A stretch of 64,000 nucleotides of DNA, from the NCBI RefSeq assembly GCF_001632365.1, contig NW_024468557.1, positions 62,001-126,000 on the forward strand, in the 5' to 3' direction. Of this stretch, positions 1 through 10,615 are shown in pieces. The notes beneath the pieces were generated by a model. That model was not told where the DNA came from and searched no databases. It saw only the letters and a program-made list of their open reading frames with translations. The DNA comes from Laetiporus sulphureus 93-53 (taxonomy: Eukaryota > Basidiomycota > Agaricomycetes > Polyporales > Laetiporaceae). The position numbers were made by a program, and so were the translations under genes. Each line of letters opens with the position of its first letter. Positions within the stretch are counted from its first letter, which is position 1.

Positions 1-58
1 CCTTTGACGAGCCCGGCGTCATGTGCGACACTAGCTGCTTCACACGTTCCATCGCCAT
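1..58 (-). CDS. Partial N-terminus, possibly 3-ketoacyl-CoA thiolase-like
   Basis: Reading the minus strand from an ATG at 58 gives MAMERVKQLVSHMTPGSSK and runs out of the window. The short pattern (ERVKQLVSHMTP) resembles the start of fungal peroxisomal 3-ketoacyl-CoA thiolases, which begin with a similar amphipathic R-x-x-x-L-x-x-H segment carrying a type-2-like peroxisomal signal (R-L-x5-H-L). Only 19 residues are visible, so the family call is a weak inference. The codons are unbroken and the upstream region (toward 59-800) is free of other coding signal, consistent with a divergent promoter shared with the TatD gene. A second in-frame ATG lies at 52. Confidence 0.3.
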   Translation of the reverse strand, partial: MAMERVKQLVSHMTPGSSK

Positions 59-802
59 CGTCGCAGTTGCCTGGCACACAGAGAAAAAGACGTCTGGAGC
101 GCTAAGGTGAGAACGAGGGGAGAGTGCTGAGGAGGGCAAGACGCGCCTTATGTGCTGTGCGGGTTGAGGCTGAATGGAAGAGAGCGAGAAGAGGAGGTCG
201 GACGGGTGAACGTGCGGGAGCGGGTATGAGAAAGTCACTCGGGCACGGGTCCCTCATGTGATATCTCCGGATCAGACGATCCCAGCAGGCACAGCTTGGC
301 ACCCTCCGTTCCTTGCGGGCCATATGTGGGGGTGGGGTAGGCGGGGATGCAGGCAATTCATGATGCGCTCTGCAAAGCAGAGGCCACTGGCTCAGAGTGG
401 TAGCACTCGAACATGCAGTAGCGGGAATAGCAGGAAGCAGCTTGGAAGTTAAAGCGCTCAAGCGCTTACAGCTGCAGAATGATCGCTTGTAAAATACACA
501 GCGCGGTGCACCGGCGGGCCACAACTCACAGCGTTCAATGCGAAATTCATTCTTGCGGGTATCGCTCGTACCAATGACCACGACCGTTCACAGCTATCGA
601 CTTACCCAAAGGACTCGCCCATGCGTGACTCGGCGGCACCGCGCGCGAAGCGTTTATGACTGCGTTCGCACAGCTACAGCTTCGCTCACTACCGCGCGTA
701 CCTCTGAGCTCGGGCTCGCTGTTAGCATTACCAGCACTCAGACCGACCAATCGGTTTCTGCACTCAATCCAGGAACGCACTTCGTCAACATCCCTATCAG
801 GC
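59..802. other. Intergenic region, probable divergent promoter
   Basis: This stretch lies between the minus-strand gene fragment starting at 58 and the TatD start at 803. Open frames exist on both strands (for example 102-581 minus) but they have arginine/serine/proline-rich low-information translations and match no family I know. An in-frame upstream ATG at 656 would give the TatD protein a 49-residue, Arg/Ser/Leu-rich extension that could act as a targeting peptide. I treat that as an alternative start, not as a separate gene. Confidence 0.5.
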
Positions 803-2250
803 ATGCCTGTCATAGTCGTTCCCGCTAAAACGACTGAGGATGTCAAGGGAAAGCTTAGATATATCGGTGCGTGGTTGCTCCGGTTCTTTATCCTGTTGCA
901 GATAGCCTGAGAGGACCGCGTTTAGATATCGGAGGCAAGCATCATCCGCTGCGATCGCACGAATCGCAACACTGACCGTTTGTCAACGAATAGTGAATCT
1001 GACAGACTCCATATTCAGAGGATATTACCACGGAAGAAAGAAGCACGATGGTGCGTCCCGTTTTTCCCTTCGTCTTCTGCGTTCATCACCTTGTATCCAC
1101 GTAGATGATCTCGAGGCCGTGCTCGAGCGCGCCCGCGCTGCAGGCGTGCAGTCCATGATCGTCACCGGCGGCAGCCTGCACGAGTCAAGAGAAGCACTAG
1201 AGATCGCGAAGCAGTACGGATTCTACGCGACGGTCGGCTGCCACCCGACGCGCTCGAAACAGTTTGATCAGTTCAAGGGTGGTCCGGAGGCCTACCTTAC
1301 CGAACTCGATATCCTGATCGAGAGCAATCTGAAGGGGAAAGGAAGAGTTGTTGCAGTAGGAGAGTGTGGATTAGGTGTGTGCCGTACCGAAGAATCATCC
1401 CCATCTAATGTTCACATTCTTCTCAAGATTACGATAGGACGCATTTCGCTTCGCCTGAGGTGCAGAGAAGACACTTCAGTCAGTAGCGTTGCTTCCACTC
1501 TTGTATCACTCGCTTACCGTGAACTTCAGAATCTCAACTGGCACTTGCGAAGAAGTACCATCTTCCTCTGTTCTTGCATTTACGCGCCGCGCACGCAGAC
1601 TTCGTTCGAATACTGAGAGAGGAAGGATTCGATAAAGATGGCGGAAAGGCTGTCGGCGGGAATGGCGGTGCCGTGCATAGTTTCACGGGGACGGCAGAAG
1701 AGGCGACGGAGCTCGTGAGTACTCTTATTCGCATACAAAGTACTTAAACTTCCGTCCTTGTAGATGGATATGGGTTTCCACATCAGGTATAGCTCTGTGA
1801 TCTCCATCGTTCAAACGCGCTAAATGGCATTTACTCAGCGTGAATGGATGTTCGCTCAAAACGGAAGATAACCTCTCCGCGGCGAAAGCAATACGCCCTG
1901 ACAAGATCATGTTCGAGACAGGTATTCCCGCTTTCCCTCGCCCTCTCTCCTTTGCTTACTCTCCACATCCAGATTCCCCGTGGTGCACTCTGACCTCAAC
2001 ACACGCATCAAAGGCCCACCTCGTCTCACTCCCAGCATCTCTCAACGCTCTCTACTTCCCTCCCGCCAACAGACCAGAGGCGTTCGTGTACGGAAAGCCT
2101 GTCAAGGGCCGCAACGAGCCGTGCGCCATCGGCGGCGTCGCGTGGGTGATTCACCGGCTGAACGAGGGCGTGCCGTTCGAGAAGGTGACGGAGAAGGCGT
2201 GGAAGAACACGGTGGCGGTGTTCGGGTTGCATGAGCTGGCGGACGGATGA
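803..2250 (+). CDS. TatD-family metal-dependent deoxyribonuclease (TATDN1-like)
   Basis: Predicted 339-residue TatD DNase, a TIM-barrel metallo-hydrolase of the amidohydrolase superfamily that acts as a 3'-exonuclease/endonuclease in DNA repair or apoptotic DNA degradation. Nine exons: 803-866, 926-934, 994-1050, 1105-1374, 1428-1478, 1530-1714, 1764-1786, 1839-1921 and 1973-2250. These sum to 1020 nt with all phases closing. Family motifs are visible in order: RYIDIGVNLTD (metal-binding N-terminus, normally an HxH or D-x-x-x-N variant in TATDN1), TVGCHPTR, VAVGECGLDYDR, LPLFLHLRAAH, GGAVHSFTG, GFHISVNGCSLK, and FETDSPWC with the catalytic Asp. It ends near the family's usual length. Exon 2 is only 9 nt and the following intron (935-993) is GC-AG. 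The upstream ATG at 656 is an alternative start. Confidence 0.93.
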
Positions 2251-2878
2251 TCGTTGTATGTAGTCAATTTCCGGTGCTCCTGCTGTTGGCTGAGACTCTT
2301 TTATCTGCGGGGAAAATCTAAAGGTCGCGATTGGATATTTTTTTATAAAATCCTTCGCGGGTTCCGCCGTGCACCGTGTTACAGTTCGCTGTGCCATGCT
2401 CTACGATGATTCCCTAGGGTTTGCGCGATTACCGGTTACCGCGTCGACAACAGAGGACGCGTCGCGTCGTTCATTGAACGCGTCCACGTGACCCCATCGC
2501 GTTTTGCCTCGCGCTCACTGCATGATGATTGCCGGCTGATACGTTCAATGGATGCATTGCACAGCACACGGACAGGGTAGTGCACCTCCCCAGTATTCGC
2601 AGGCGTTGCAATGAGGACAGACGGCAGTGCTGCATAACGCCAGAGTACATGTGAATCCTCGTGATTCCATCCGTGTTGATATATTTCATGTACACTGTCA
2701 GATACAATATTTACATATGTCCTAGATATCATGAGCTGCAGCAACGCTATAGAGCACGAAAGTTACGAGACGGCATAGAAATGGTTTTGCAAATCCGGAT
2801 AATGCGTGCATATGGCATGCTTTTTTACTTCCTGTGCAGGACGGCATGTTAGGGTGACAGAAGTGCGGAACGCGGAAG
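2251..2878. other. Convergent intergenic region
   Basis: Lies between the 3' ends of the TatD gene (+) and the chromodomain gene (-), so it should contain two 3' UTRs. No coding signal stands out. Two ACGCGT hexamers occur at 2457-2462 and 2478-2483, the second beside a CACGTG (CGTCCACGTGACC). This is unexpected in a region that is downstream of both neighbours. The part 2660-2720 is AT-rich. Confidence 0.5.
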
Positions 2879-5813
2879 TTAGTCTACCTCAGGCGACGAG
2901 AACACAGCATTGCACGGCGTCACGCCAGAGGCGGAGCCCGACGCGCCCGTATACTGGCACACAAAGTTGTCAACCTCCGACTCGCTGTTGCGTCTCGGTT
3001 CCTCAGAGGCGGAGCCGCCGTCCCCGTAGAGGGTCCTCAACACCGCTATCTCCTGCCTCAAGTTCTCGTTCTCCTCTCTGAGGAGCGGTTCCATCGCGGC
3101 GCGCGTGCGCACGTCGTCGGTCGATCGCACGTCCTTGTCCATGAGCATCCTGCAGAGTGCCTTCCATTTGTCCAAGTCTTCTTGCATTTTCTTGATGCGA
3201 TCCTCATACACCCCCTTCAACATGGGCAACCCGTCCTTCAGCTGGCCCGCGGCGAGGTCGAGCTGTTTCTGCAACTCATCTCTTTCCTTGAGGAGGTCGG
3301 AAGCGTGCGCCGATGCTTGATTGTAGCGCTCCCGGAGCTGCTGGCGATCCGTCTCCGCTTCCTCTTTGGTTTTCTGTGTCTCCGTAAGTAGACCTTGTTG
3401 TTCCTGTAGTCTGTTCTCCAAAGCAGATAAGTCGTCCTTGGCGCTCGCCTTGTCCCGTTTGAGATCGTCAATCAATATCTGCCGCTCGTGCAGCTCGAAA
3501 CGCATAGCATTCATCTCCAACTGTGCTCGCTCGTGTTCAAAGTACTTCAAGCCCAATTCCTTGCGCACGGTGCTAAGGTCTACGTTCTCCTCCTGCAGCG
3601 TTTCCAACTTCAAGTTCAACTCGGCGACCTGCTCCGTGAGTTGCGCAATCTGAGCGTCCTTTTCTTCAAGGTTGATCGAGAGGTCTCTCGGCTGGTGTCG
3701 GAATGCTGATGTTCCCGGAATTTGACTGTCTACACCCGCCTGCTGCGGAGACGCGGTGAACGGCAGCTCTTCTGAGATAGGTGCCAGCCTGTGAAGAGGC
3801 GCGCTCTTCCTGAGCCAATGCTACATAACTGTGAGTTCATTGCGTCTGCATCACTGAGGCAGTTACAAACTCACCTTCCGCCGCACCTCTCTCGCCTCCT
3901 GTAGGAGCCCAGCTTTTCGCTTCGAACTAGGGAGTTCGGGACCTAGCGAGAGCTCAGCGGGCTCTTCAGCAGGGGACTGCTGCTGTCTCTCGCCTTGTCC
4001 GCCGCTGAAGTCGACATATGTGTCTACCAATTCCTGCACGAGAGCGTCCGCGTTGGGATCATGCGCGTCTTGAATGCCCAATATTTCGGAAGAATAGAAG
4101 GACTCCTGACCATCTGGGACCAGGCCGCCGGCAACGCTGGCTGGGATAGACTCTGTAGATGATTGAAAAAGCCAGTCATTCCCATCAGCCTCCTCTGTGA
4201 TGTCGCGCTCGGCGTTCTCCTCGGGTGAATAAAGCGTAGGAGCGTCATCGAACTGGCTGTCCCCACCGACATCATCATCCTCAGTGATAACGCTCCCACG
4301 ACGTCTCGCAGCACTCTGGTATGCGAGGCCATTCTCGCCGAAGTCCGAGATCTCGTCAACCTCTCTAGACTCGACGTATCGCGCTTTGCCCTTGCCCCTG
4401 GCTTTCTCCTTCAGGATGGCGAGCGTGGATGCGACTTGGCGGCCTTCCTCTTGAGAGCGGAATCGCCCAGTAAAGCTGGCCAGCTCATTCAACTTCCGCG
4501 CCGTACGATACGTGCGTAGGACAGTAGGAGACGATCGAGAGTAGAGCGGCAATGGTTTTATGGGTCTCTGGCTGGCAGTCCCCTCTATTTCTGTTTCGTC
4601 GGCCACCGATGGGAGAATGACATCTGTGTGTCGGTCCTCATCGGCAATCGGCGACTCCACATATCCGATTGGCTTCTCTACATTCTGTGGGCTGCGGGGT
4701 CTCACTCTCAATTTCATGGGGGTGTGCAGAACAGATGCTACTGGAGGACGAGGGGTGCTGGGTATCGGGGTAACCTTGGGCGGGCTATCTAGCCATGCGC
4801 TAGGCCGGGTACGCGAGGAGGGACTGGGTGGTGGGGTGAGGGAAGGAGATTGAACCTCTGGGGCAAACTGGTCTCCGTTGTGGGTATAGAGTGTGTCGTT
4901 TTCATCGAGACCATGAGATTCATACTTGTCAGTGGACAACATTGAATATGAGCATTCTTCACATCTTCTCTGTCACATTCACTCACCTGGTCCACTGCGT
5001 CGATGTGCATTGGCTCCTCTACTCCAAAATCGGTGATTACAATAGATGTGCGGGCACTCTTTCTCGCGGCAGCACCCGAGGATGGCCTCTTTCGTTTGAC
5101 ACCGCGGGGAGGACCGATTTTGATGGTTGAGACAGCATCAAAGAGCTCTGCAGGACTCTCGTTTCTGTCCGGAATCTTCTCCTTCATTACAGGATATGGA
5201 AGTGGAGGCACTGCGACCTCGACACGTTTCCTGCCCTTCTTCGTTGTCAGCACAATTTTGTCAATGTCATAATGCTTCCCATCATGCACTGCTGCATGAG
5301 CGCTACTCCCAGTTTTAGGTCGTGTCCTTGACGAGTTCGCGAGACTGGGAGAGAGAGGAGGATCGCGAGTTGGTAAGGTCCGGCGATTGGTCGATGCTTT
5401 TTGTATGTCTTAGAGACGGTACGTGTCGATCGTTTTGTTGTCTCTGGAGACGTCGTGAGAGCACGAGCTGTGCCTGGAAACAACACTGGATTAGCTTAGA
5501 CTCGACGCGTTAGACGCGATATTCTAGACACACTGATAGTCTTCCTCTTCCCTACCTGCCCTTTCTTCCCAGCTTTCTTGTCTTCCCATGCCTGTACCAA
5601 GCCGCCTGTGCAATCTTTCTTTGACACCCAGCTCGGAGGCCAGGGTTTGCCTGTTCGAGGATCATCTCCTTCCCATTTGACCTTGTATCTTTCGCCACGC
5701 TCTCCAAGGATTTCTATCACAGACCAAAACTGCTCGTCCTCGTCGTCGCTGTCCTGTGGACCAGTCTGAGAGGCGGTAGGCGAGGCCATGCGAGTAGAAT
5801 GAAGACACGGCAC
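2879..5813 (-). CDS. Chromodomain protein with C-terminal coiled coil
   Basis: Multi-exon gene on the minus strand; I recognise the domains but not a named orthologue. The first exon (from 5813, or more likely the ATG at 5789, MASPTASQ) encodes a chromodomain: FWSVIEILGERGERYKVKWEG, a loop rich in Gly/Pro/Trp (GKPWPPSWV), then the helix DCTGGLVQAWEDK. The aromatic residues expected for a methyl-lysine cage (W after F, W in VKWEG, W in SWV) are present, so histone-tail reading is likely. Next come a basic stretch with GPPRGVKRKRP (AT-hook or NLS-like), a long Ser/Pro/acidic disordered middle (4922-3872), and a final exon (3828-2879) with about 200 residues of Lys/Glu/Leu/Gln-rich heptads, a coiled coil that probably dimerises. 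Introns are clear at about 4923-4986 and 3829-3871; the junctions near 5291-5331 and 5476-5535 are approximate. Probably a basidiomycete-restricted nuclear chromatin protein. Confidence 0.75.
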
Positions 5814-6092
5814 GCACGACTCGTGGACGGTTGCATTCGCGATCGAGACGCGATCGAGCGGGCGCTTCTGTGCAACTCCGCGCTGAATCTAGATGCGGAG
5901 GTCTCTTTCCAAATATGGTGTGCGCCTCCTCAGTGGCGCGCTGCCACCAAGACTTGATATCAATACTATTGGCAATAATCAACTCCTTTTATGAAAGTAT
6001 GAATGATTGCCAGAGGTCGTTGAACAAGACTGATGGTGACCAAGCACAATAAATCTTTCGAGTACAGAATCCAAATATAGTACAGGTATCCT

Positions 6093-9000
6093 CTACGCTG
6101 CAACGCGATGCCGCTTGAAAGCGGCCTCGACATCAGCAGCAGAGTATTCGAGCGCGATACCAGTGTCTTTGTAGCACTGGTTGATCCGCTTCGCAAACAA
6201 CTCTGTGATCCTGAGCAGCTCCTCCTCGCATGCCTTCCAAACACCGACCATCACTGTACCGGACGCAATGCCAGTGCTGACATCTTCCGTGGTGGCCTTC
6301 TCGGATGCCTCGGTGAAGTGTTTCTCCACCCTCTTGAACAGGGTGTCGACATGCTTCCGGACATCCTTGGCATTGTACTCCTTGACAACCTTCTTCAGCG
6401 CTGCCTTTGAATAAGCACCGTTGGATGACACCTCCGTCGGCGCAGTGGTTTTGAGAAGGCGTTCGACTCCCTCGAAATACTCCTGGAAGTGAATGAACAA
6501 GCTGTGATGAATTGAGTGGCGGAGAGACCCACAATGATCTTGTAGAATGGCCGCCGCAACACGATCCTGACATACGCGTTGAGGTTTTCCTCGTAAATAC
6601 CTTCCGCACTTTTGAGGAAGTTAACGATGGAGCCTATCTGCAGCTGAGAAATCTCAGCCACGAAATAGTGCATATTTTCTGTGATAGTTCTAAGCCATGA
6701 TCCCGCCGAACTTAGCAAACAAGCTTGCCTATCAGAATAACGTGGTAGTTAAGTTGCCCCTTGTCTTCGCCTTCGCCTTCCATCTTTGCCATATGCTTGA
6801 GCGCACCAAACATGGACTGCACAACCTTGCCGTAGGACTGGTCCACTGTATGCCGTACCTCCAGTGTATCCGCCCCCACCAGCTGCGTCTCCACGCGGCC
6901 GACGTAGACAGGGAAGTACTTGATGAATGGCGCAACTCCGTTGCGCTTCTTGCTGGTCAGCTTTGTATCCTCAATGGATTTGATGTGCTCATCCTGTAAC
7001 ACACGATTGATCCATGATCAGGGTCGCGTCACCGTACTCACGCTGCTGCTGCTTACGACGCGACGTTCCCAAAGCCCCTTTAATCGCCCATGTTGTTTCT
7101 CCAGCATGTTTTGCAAGAAAGCATTCCCATGTTCTTCTGCATCCCCCAGGAACCGCTCGAGGGTCGCAATGATACCGACAATGTGTCTTGTGCACAAAAC
7201 CCTCAGCTTATGGCTCTGCGGGAGACCAACGAATACTCACAATTGGTCTTTGGCCAGCGCATTATCGAGCCATCCTTTGAGCTCGGTAGCGATGAAGCCA
7301 AAAATCAGATCCATCGCTCCCCGCACAAGCTTCATAGTCGCCGAACTCAGCCCAGCAGCCCTTGAGGCTTGTCTCCGGAAGTAATTCTCCAGGCCCATGT
7401 AGTCCGCGAAGGTCAGCCCAGCATCGTTGATTTGAAGGAAATCGGCTATGAATTCCTCCTCATGGTAAACTGCACGGGCGAGCTGCTCAAGGACAAGCCC
7501 GAATGCCTGAGAAAAAAATCGGTCAATATTCACCCGCACTGCCAGCGAATGTTAAGACTCGCTTCGGAAGCAGTGCTATCGCCGTCTGACCGCTCTTTCC
7601 TTTCCTTGCGACCCTCCAGCGGTGAACGCACGATAGTGCCGGCGCGACGCATTCCAGACGCGGCCTTCGAAGATGCGGCGGTCGGTGTCGCCCCGCCGAA
7701 ACCTACACTACACGTAAAAATCAACCCCTTCCAAAGAGCCGAAACCCACCTTCCGAATCGTCCTCTGTGACCTTCTTGATCATATTGCCGCATATGATCA
7801 TCAGTGCTCTAACTTGTGTACCATGGAGAGTGCTCGCCACGGAAAAGTACGCCTGGGTGTAACAGTCAGCTCAAGGATGGAGAGAACCAAAAGAGCATAG
7901 CTTACGGCACAGAGCTTGCCGTATATGGATTCCTCCATCTCCTTCAGATACAATATCAATCCACTATACCGGCCAAGATAGTTCTCCAACACTTTATGGT
8001 CTGCCAACGATGGTTTTCCCTGCGGAGATTTAATCACACCGTCATTGTCACCCAACAGTATTTTCGACTATAATGACAATATGCAGAGCGTTATGAGGTG
8101 TGCTGCGGAGAAAGGGCCATCAACGTACCTGCGCAGTGAACATAATTGACAGGAAATCTAATATGCGCTTGCAGAAGTGAGCGTTGTGAGTACGGTACTC
8201 ATCAAGTCTTTCCATGGTAGCCGCCATGTCTGCAGTCAATGGGGCTCAGGAATGAATCCACGTATGACATAGTGCAACACGAACCTCGGTCCCTACCAGC
8301 CTGCAGGGCCTTATAGAGCTCTGTAGCTGCGCCCTCGATCCTCTGTATGCTGGCAGGTTTCTCGAGCGACTCCTGCGTGAGGGTGAGGAGCGTTTCTTCC
8401 TCGACATGTACAGTTTGCTAAGAAAGATGTATTAACAGTGATGACAAACTGCTGTAAAATAGCAAACCCCGTACCAGCAGTTCCTCCAGCTCTGCCATAA
8501 GGGCGTGTTGGTTCTGAATCTGCACTTGCAGTCCACGATTCTGCGACTGGATATAGGCAATATCATCGCTGACGGCCTGAAGAGACGTCTGTCAGCGTTA
8601 CTCCTATGAGCGAATTGGGGCACTCGAACATTCAGATGGATCTTGTACGATGACAGTACGCTGTCCATCCCTTCGAGTTCCATGATGGCTTCATCGATAT
8701 ACTTGAGCACGACGTTGACTCTGTCGTCTGACTCAATGAAGGAGTAGATATTAGCCTGTTCAGATCGCGGAAACTCAGCACGACACTCGCAAACACATTA
8801 GTTGCCGAACCTTCTCTAAGGCTGTCAACTCGTCCAACAATCTTGCCTCCATCCGATCCGCGGCGCCGGTCACAGACCTTCTTCCAAGAATATCATCGTT
8901 TCCCCATTCAGAATCCTCCAGCATCTCTTCCATGCTCTCCAGCGTGTCCAGTGCATTCTCGTCCTCTTGAGTGGCAGTGTCCTCGCCCTCGCCGTCGACA

Positions 9001-10418
9001 TCATCGTGGATGATAACATCGCCTGACAGCAAGCGATTGATGGTAGCCTGATTCGTGGGGTCATAGAACGAGATGCGCGCGTTCTGCTCCCGGCGCGGCT
9101 GGCCCGATTCACCAGGTTCCATGGTGGGTGCCCTTGAGGGCGATCTCCGTGCAGATAAGGGCTGCCGTGGAGTTGGCACAAGCAGCTGAACAGGTTCCGG
9201 GACGGAGGAGTATGTAGACAGTGGTGAATGGCGGTTGATCGGCGATGTGGACGGCACCTCGAGGTTTGCGCCTGCGCCGTTTAGACGGGTGGTTATGCTG
9301 ACAGGCGGGGGCTGTGGGGTAACCCGCGGTAGTGGTTGGGAAGCATTTGTCGGCGGGGTCTGTAGCACGACTCGCGGTGGCGTGGAAGTGGTTGGAGAGA
9401 TCACCGTGGAAGAGGTACCGTTAATTTGGGAAACGTTGGAGACTCGACGAGTATGCCCGGGCCGTAACGCGAGTGGTATAGCGGGTTGAGAAGAAGGCGT
9501 GCTTGGTCGACCGCGGGATGGCGTCCCAGAGCGGTCCGGCGCGACAGTAGCAGTGCGGGAGGCCGTAGTATCAGAAGAGTCGGTGCGAGTTAATGTTCCT
9601 GCCCTCTGCCTTGTCGAGCCGAGCGCATGAGGCTTGGGTAGGGGGAACTCGTCAAACTGTTCGCTATGCTTGTGTTGATGCGTTTCATGGGGTTCCTTCA
9701 TTACCGGCCGTCTCGGTGATGCTGGCGGTAGAGGTGCACCGTTGGTAGGTGTGGGCGCTCGGTCCATTCTCCTGCCAGTGGTTGTCGTAAAGTCCAAAGC
9801 AGGGGGTCGAGATGCTGAGGAACACCGTGTCAATGAATTTATCGCGTCACGTATCGGTGCATAACACATACATGAAGGAGCATCAGGGACCCTCACTCCC
9901 TTTAGTTGCAGAGGTGCAGATCCTGACGTGACAGTGTGGAAAAGCTGGATGAGTGACGCAACGAAGCTCGTCTGATTCCTTGGATCCTCTGTCTGCCAGC
10001 GGTAGGTTCTGGCCATCGTAACATTGAAAGACGTCGGCTACGTACAGGTTCAGTCGTATTGTCTCAGCCTACATATGAGGACACCTACACTGGTAACTTC
10101 AATACCACGAAGCTCAGTAATCTTCCATGTCTTCCCCACGGAGAACAGGCCATTGGAATTCAACTTGGACTTATGTATGAATCCAGATCCATTGTTGGCC
10201 ACTACATGCCGGGTTCATAGCTCGTTCCTGGAATAGTGGATCCGAAAGTCACACATACTGGAAAGCAAGATGTATCTCGGCTTCCTGCCACCTTCTTCTT
10301 GCGAAGCTTCCTCCCAGATCTTGACATGCGCAACGTACTGTTCATCATGACCTGTGGCATTCAGCTTCGTGAACACAGACGAAATGATCCGCTGTCGTTC
10401 GGACTCATAGTCTGCCAT
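6093..10418 (-). CDS. SEC3: Exocyst complex component Sec3
   Basis: Sec3 is the exocyst landmark subunit that tethers secretory vesicles at sites of polarised growth by binding PI(4,5)P2 and Rho/Cdc42 GTPases. Exon 1 (10259-10418, MADYESERQRIISSVF) and the next exons encode the N-terminal PH-like PIP2-binding domain (VAHVKIWEE, RKPRYILLS, GFIHKSKLNSNG, KTWKITELRGIEV). A long Ser/Thr/Pro-rich linker follows (about 9850-9000). The central coiled-coil region contains ARLLDELTALEK, ANIYSFIESDDRV and LKYIDEAIMELEGMDSVL. The helical C-terminal domain runs to 6093, including REEFIADFLQINDA-like, FRRQASRAAGLS, RGAMDLIFGF, FIKYFPVYVGRVETQLVGAD, NENLNAYVRIVLRRP-like, SKAALKKVVKEYNAKDVRKH and ASGTVMVGVWKACEEELL segments. 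At least ten short introns break the gene. Order and spacing agree with basidiomycete Sec3 of about 1,150-1,250 residues. Confidence in identity is high; exact internal junctions were not all fixed. Confidence 0.93.
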
Positions 10419-10615
10419 ATACCAGAATGGTGACGCAAGTAGGATCTCAGCAACTCAACAGCGAGGTGGCCACCGTAGCGAGAAGGAGATGGTATTGCAC
10501 AGGTACTTGATCAGGGTTCAGCGTCTAATCCTTGGCGACCGAACGCTTTGACGCCCACGGACATATTAAATAAATAGATTGCAGTGAATCCAGCACATAC
10601 AGTCCCTCTCCAGGT

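Noticed and set aside
102..581. 159-codon minus-strand open frame near the left edge
   Set aside because: Low-complexity Pro/Arg/Ser translation, no family similarity, and it would lie between the thiolase-like start and the TatD promoter.
5291..5486. Possible frameshift in the chromodomain gene
   Set aside because: The frame change between TTSPETTKRSTR and VHDGKHYDIDK can be resolved by a short intron (GTCAAG...ATGCAG, about 41 nt with CTAAAAC branch-like site), so no disruption is needed.
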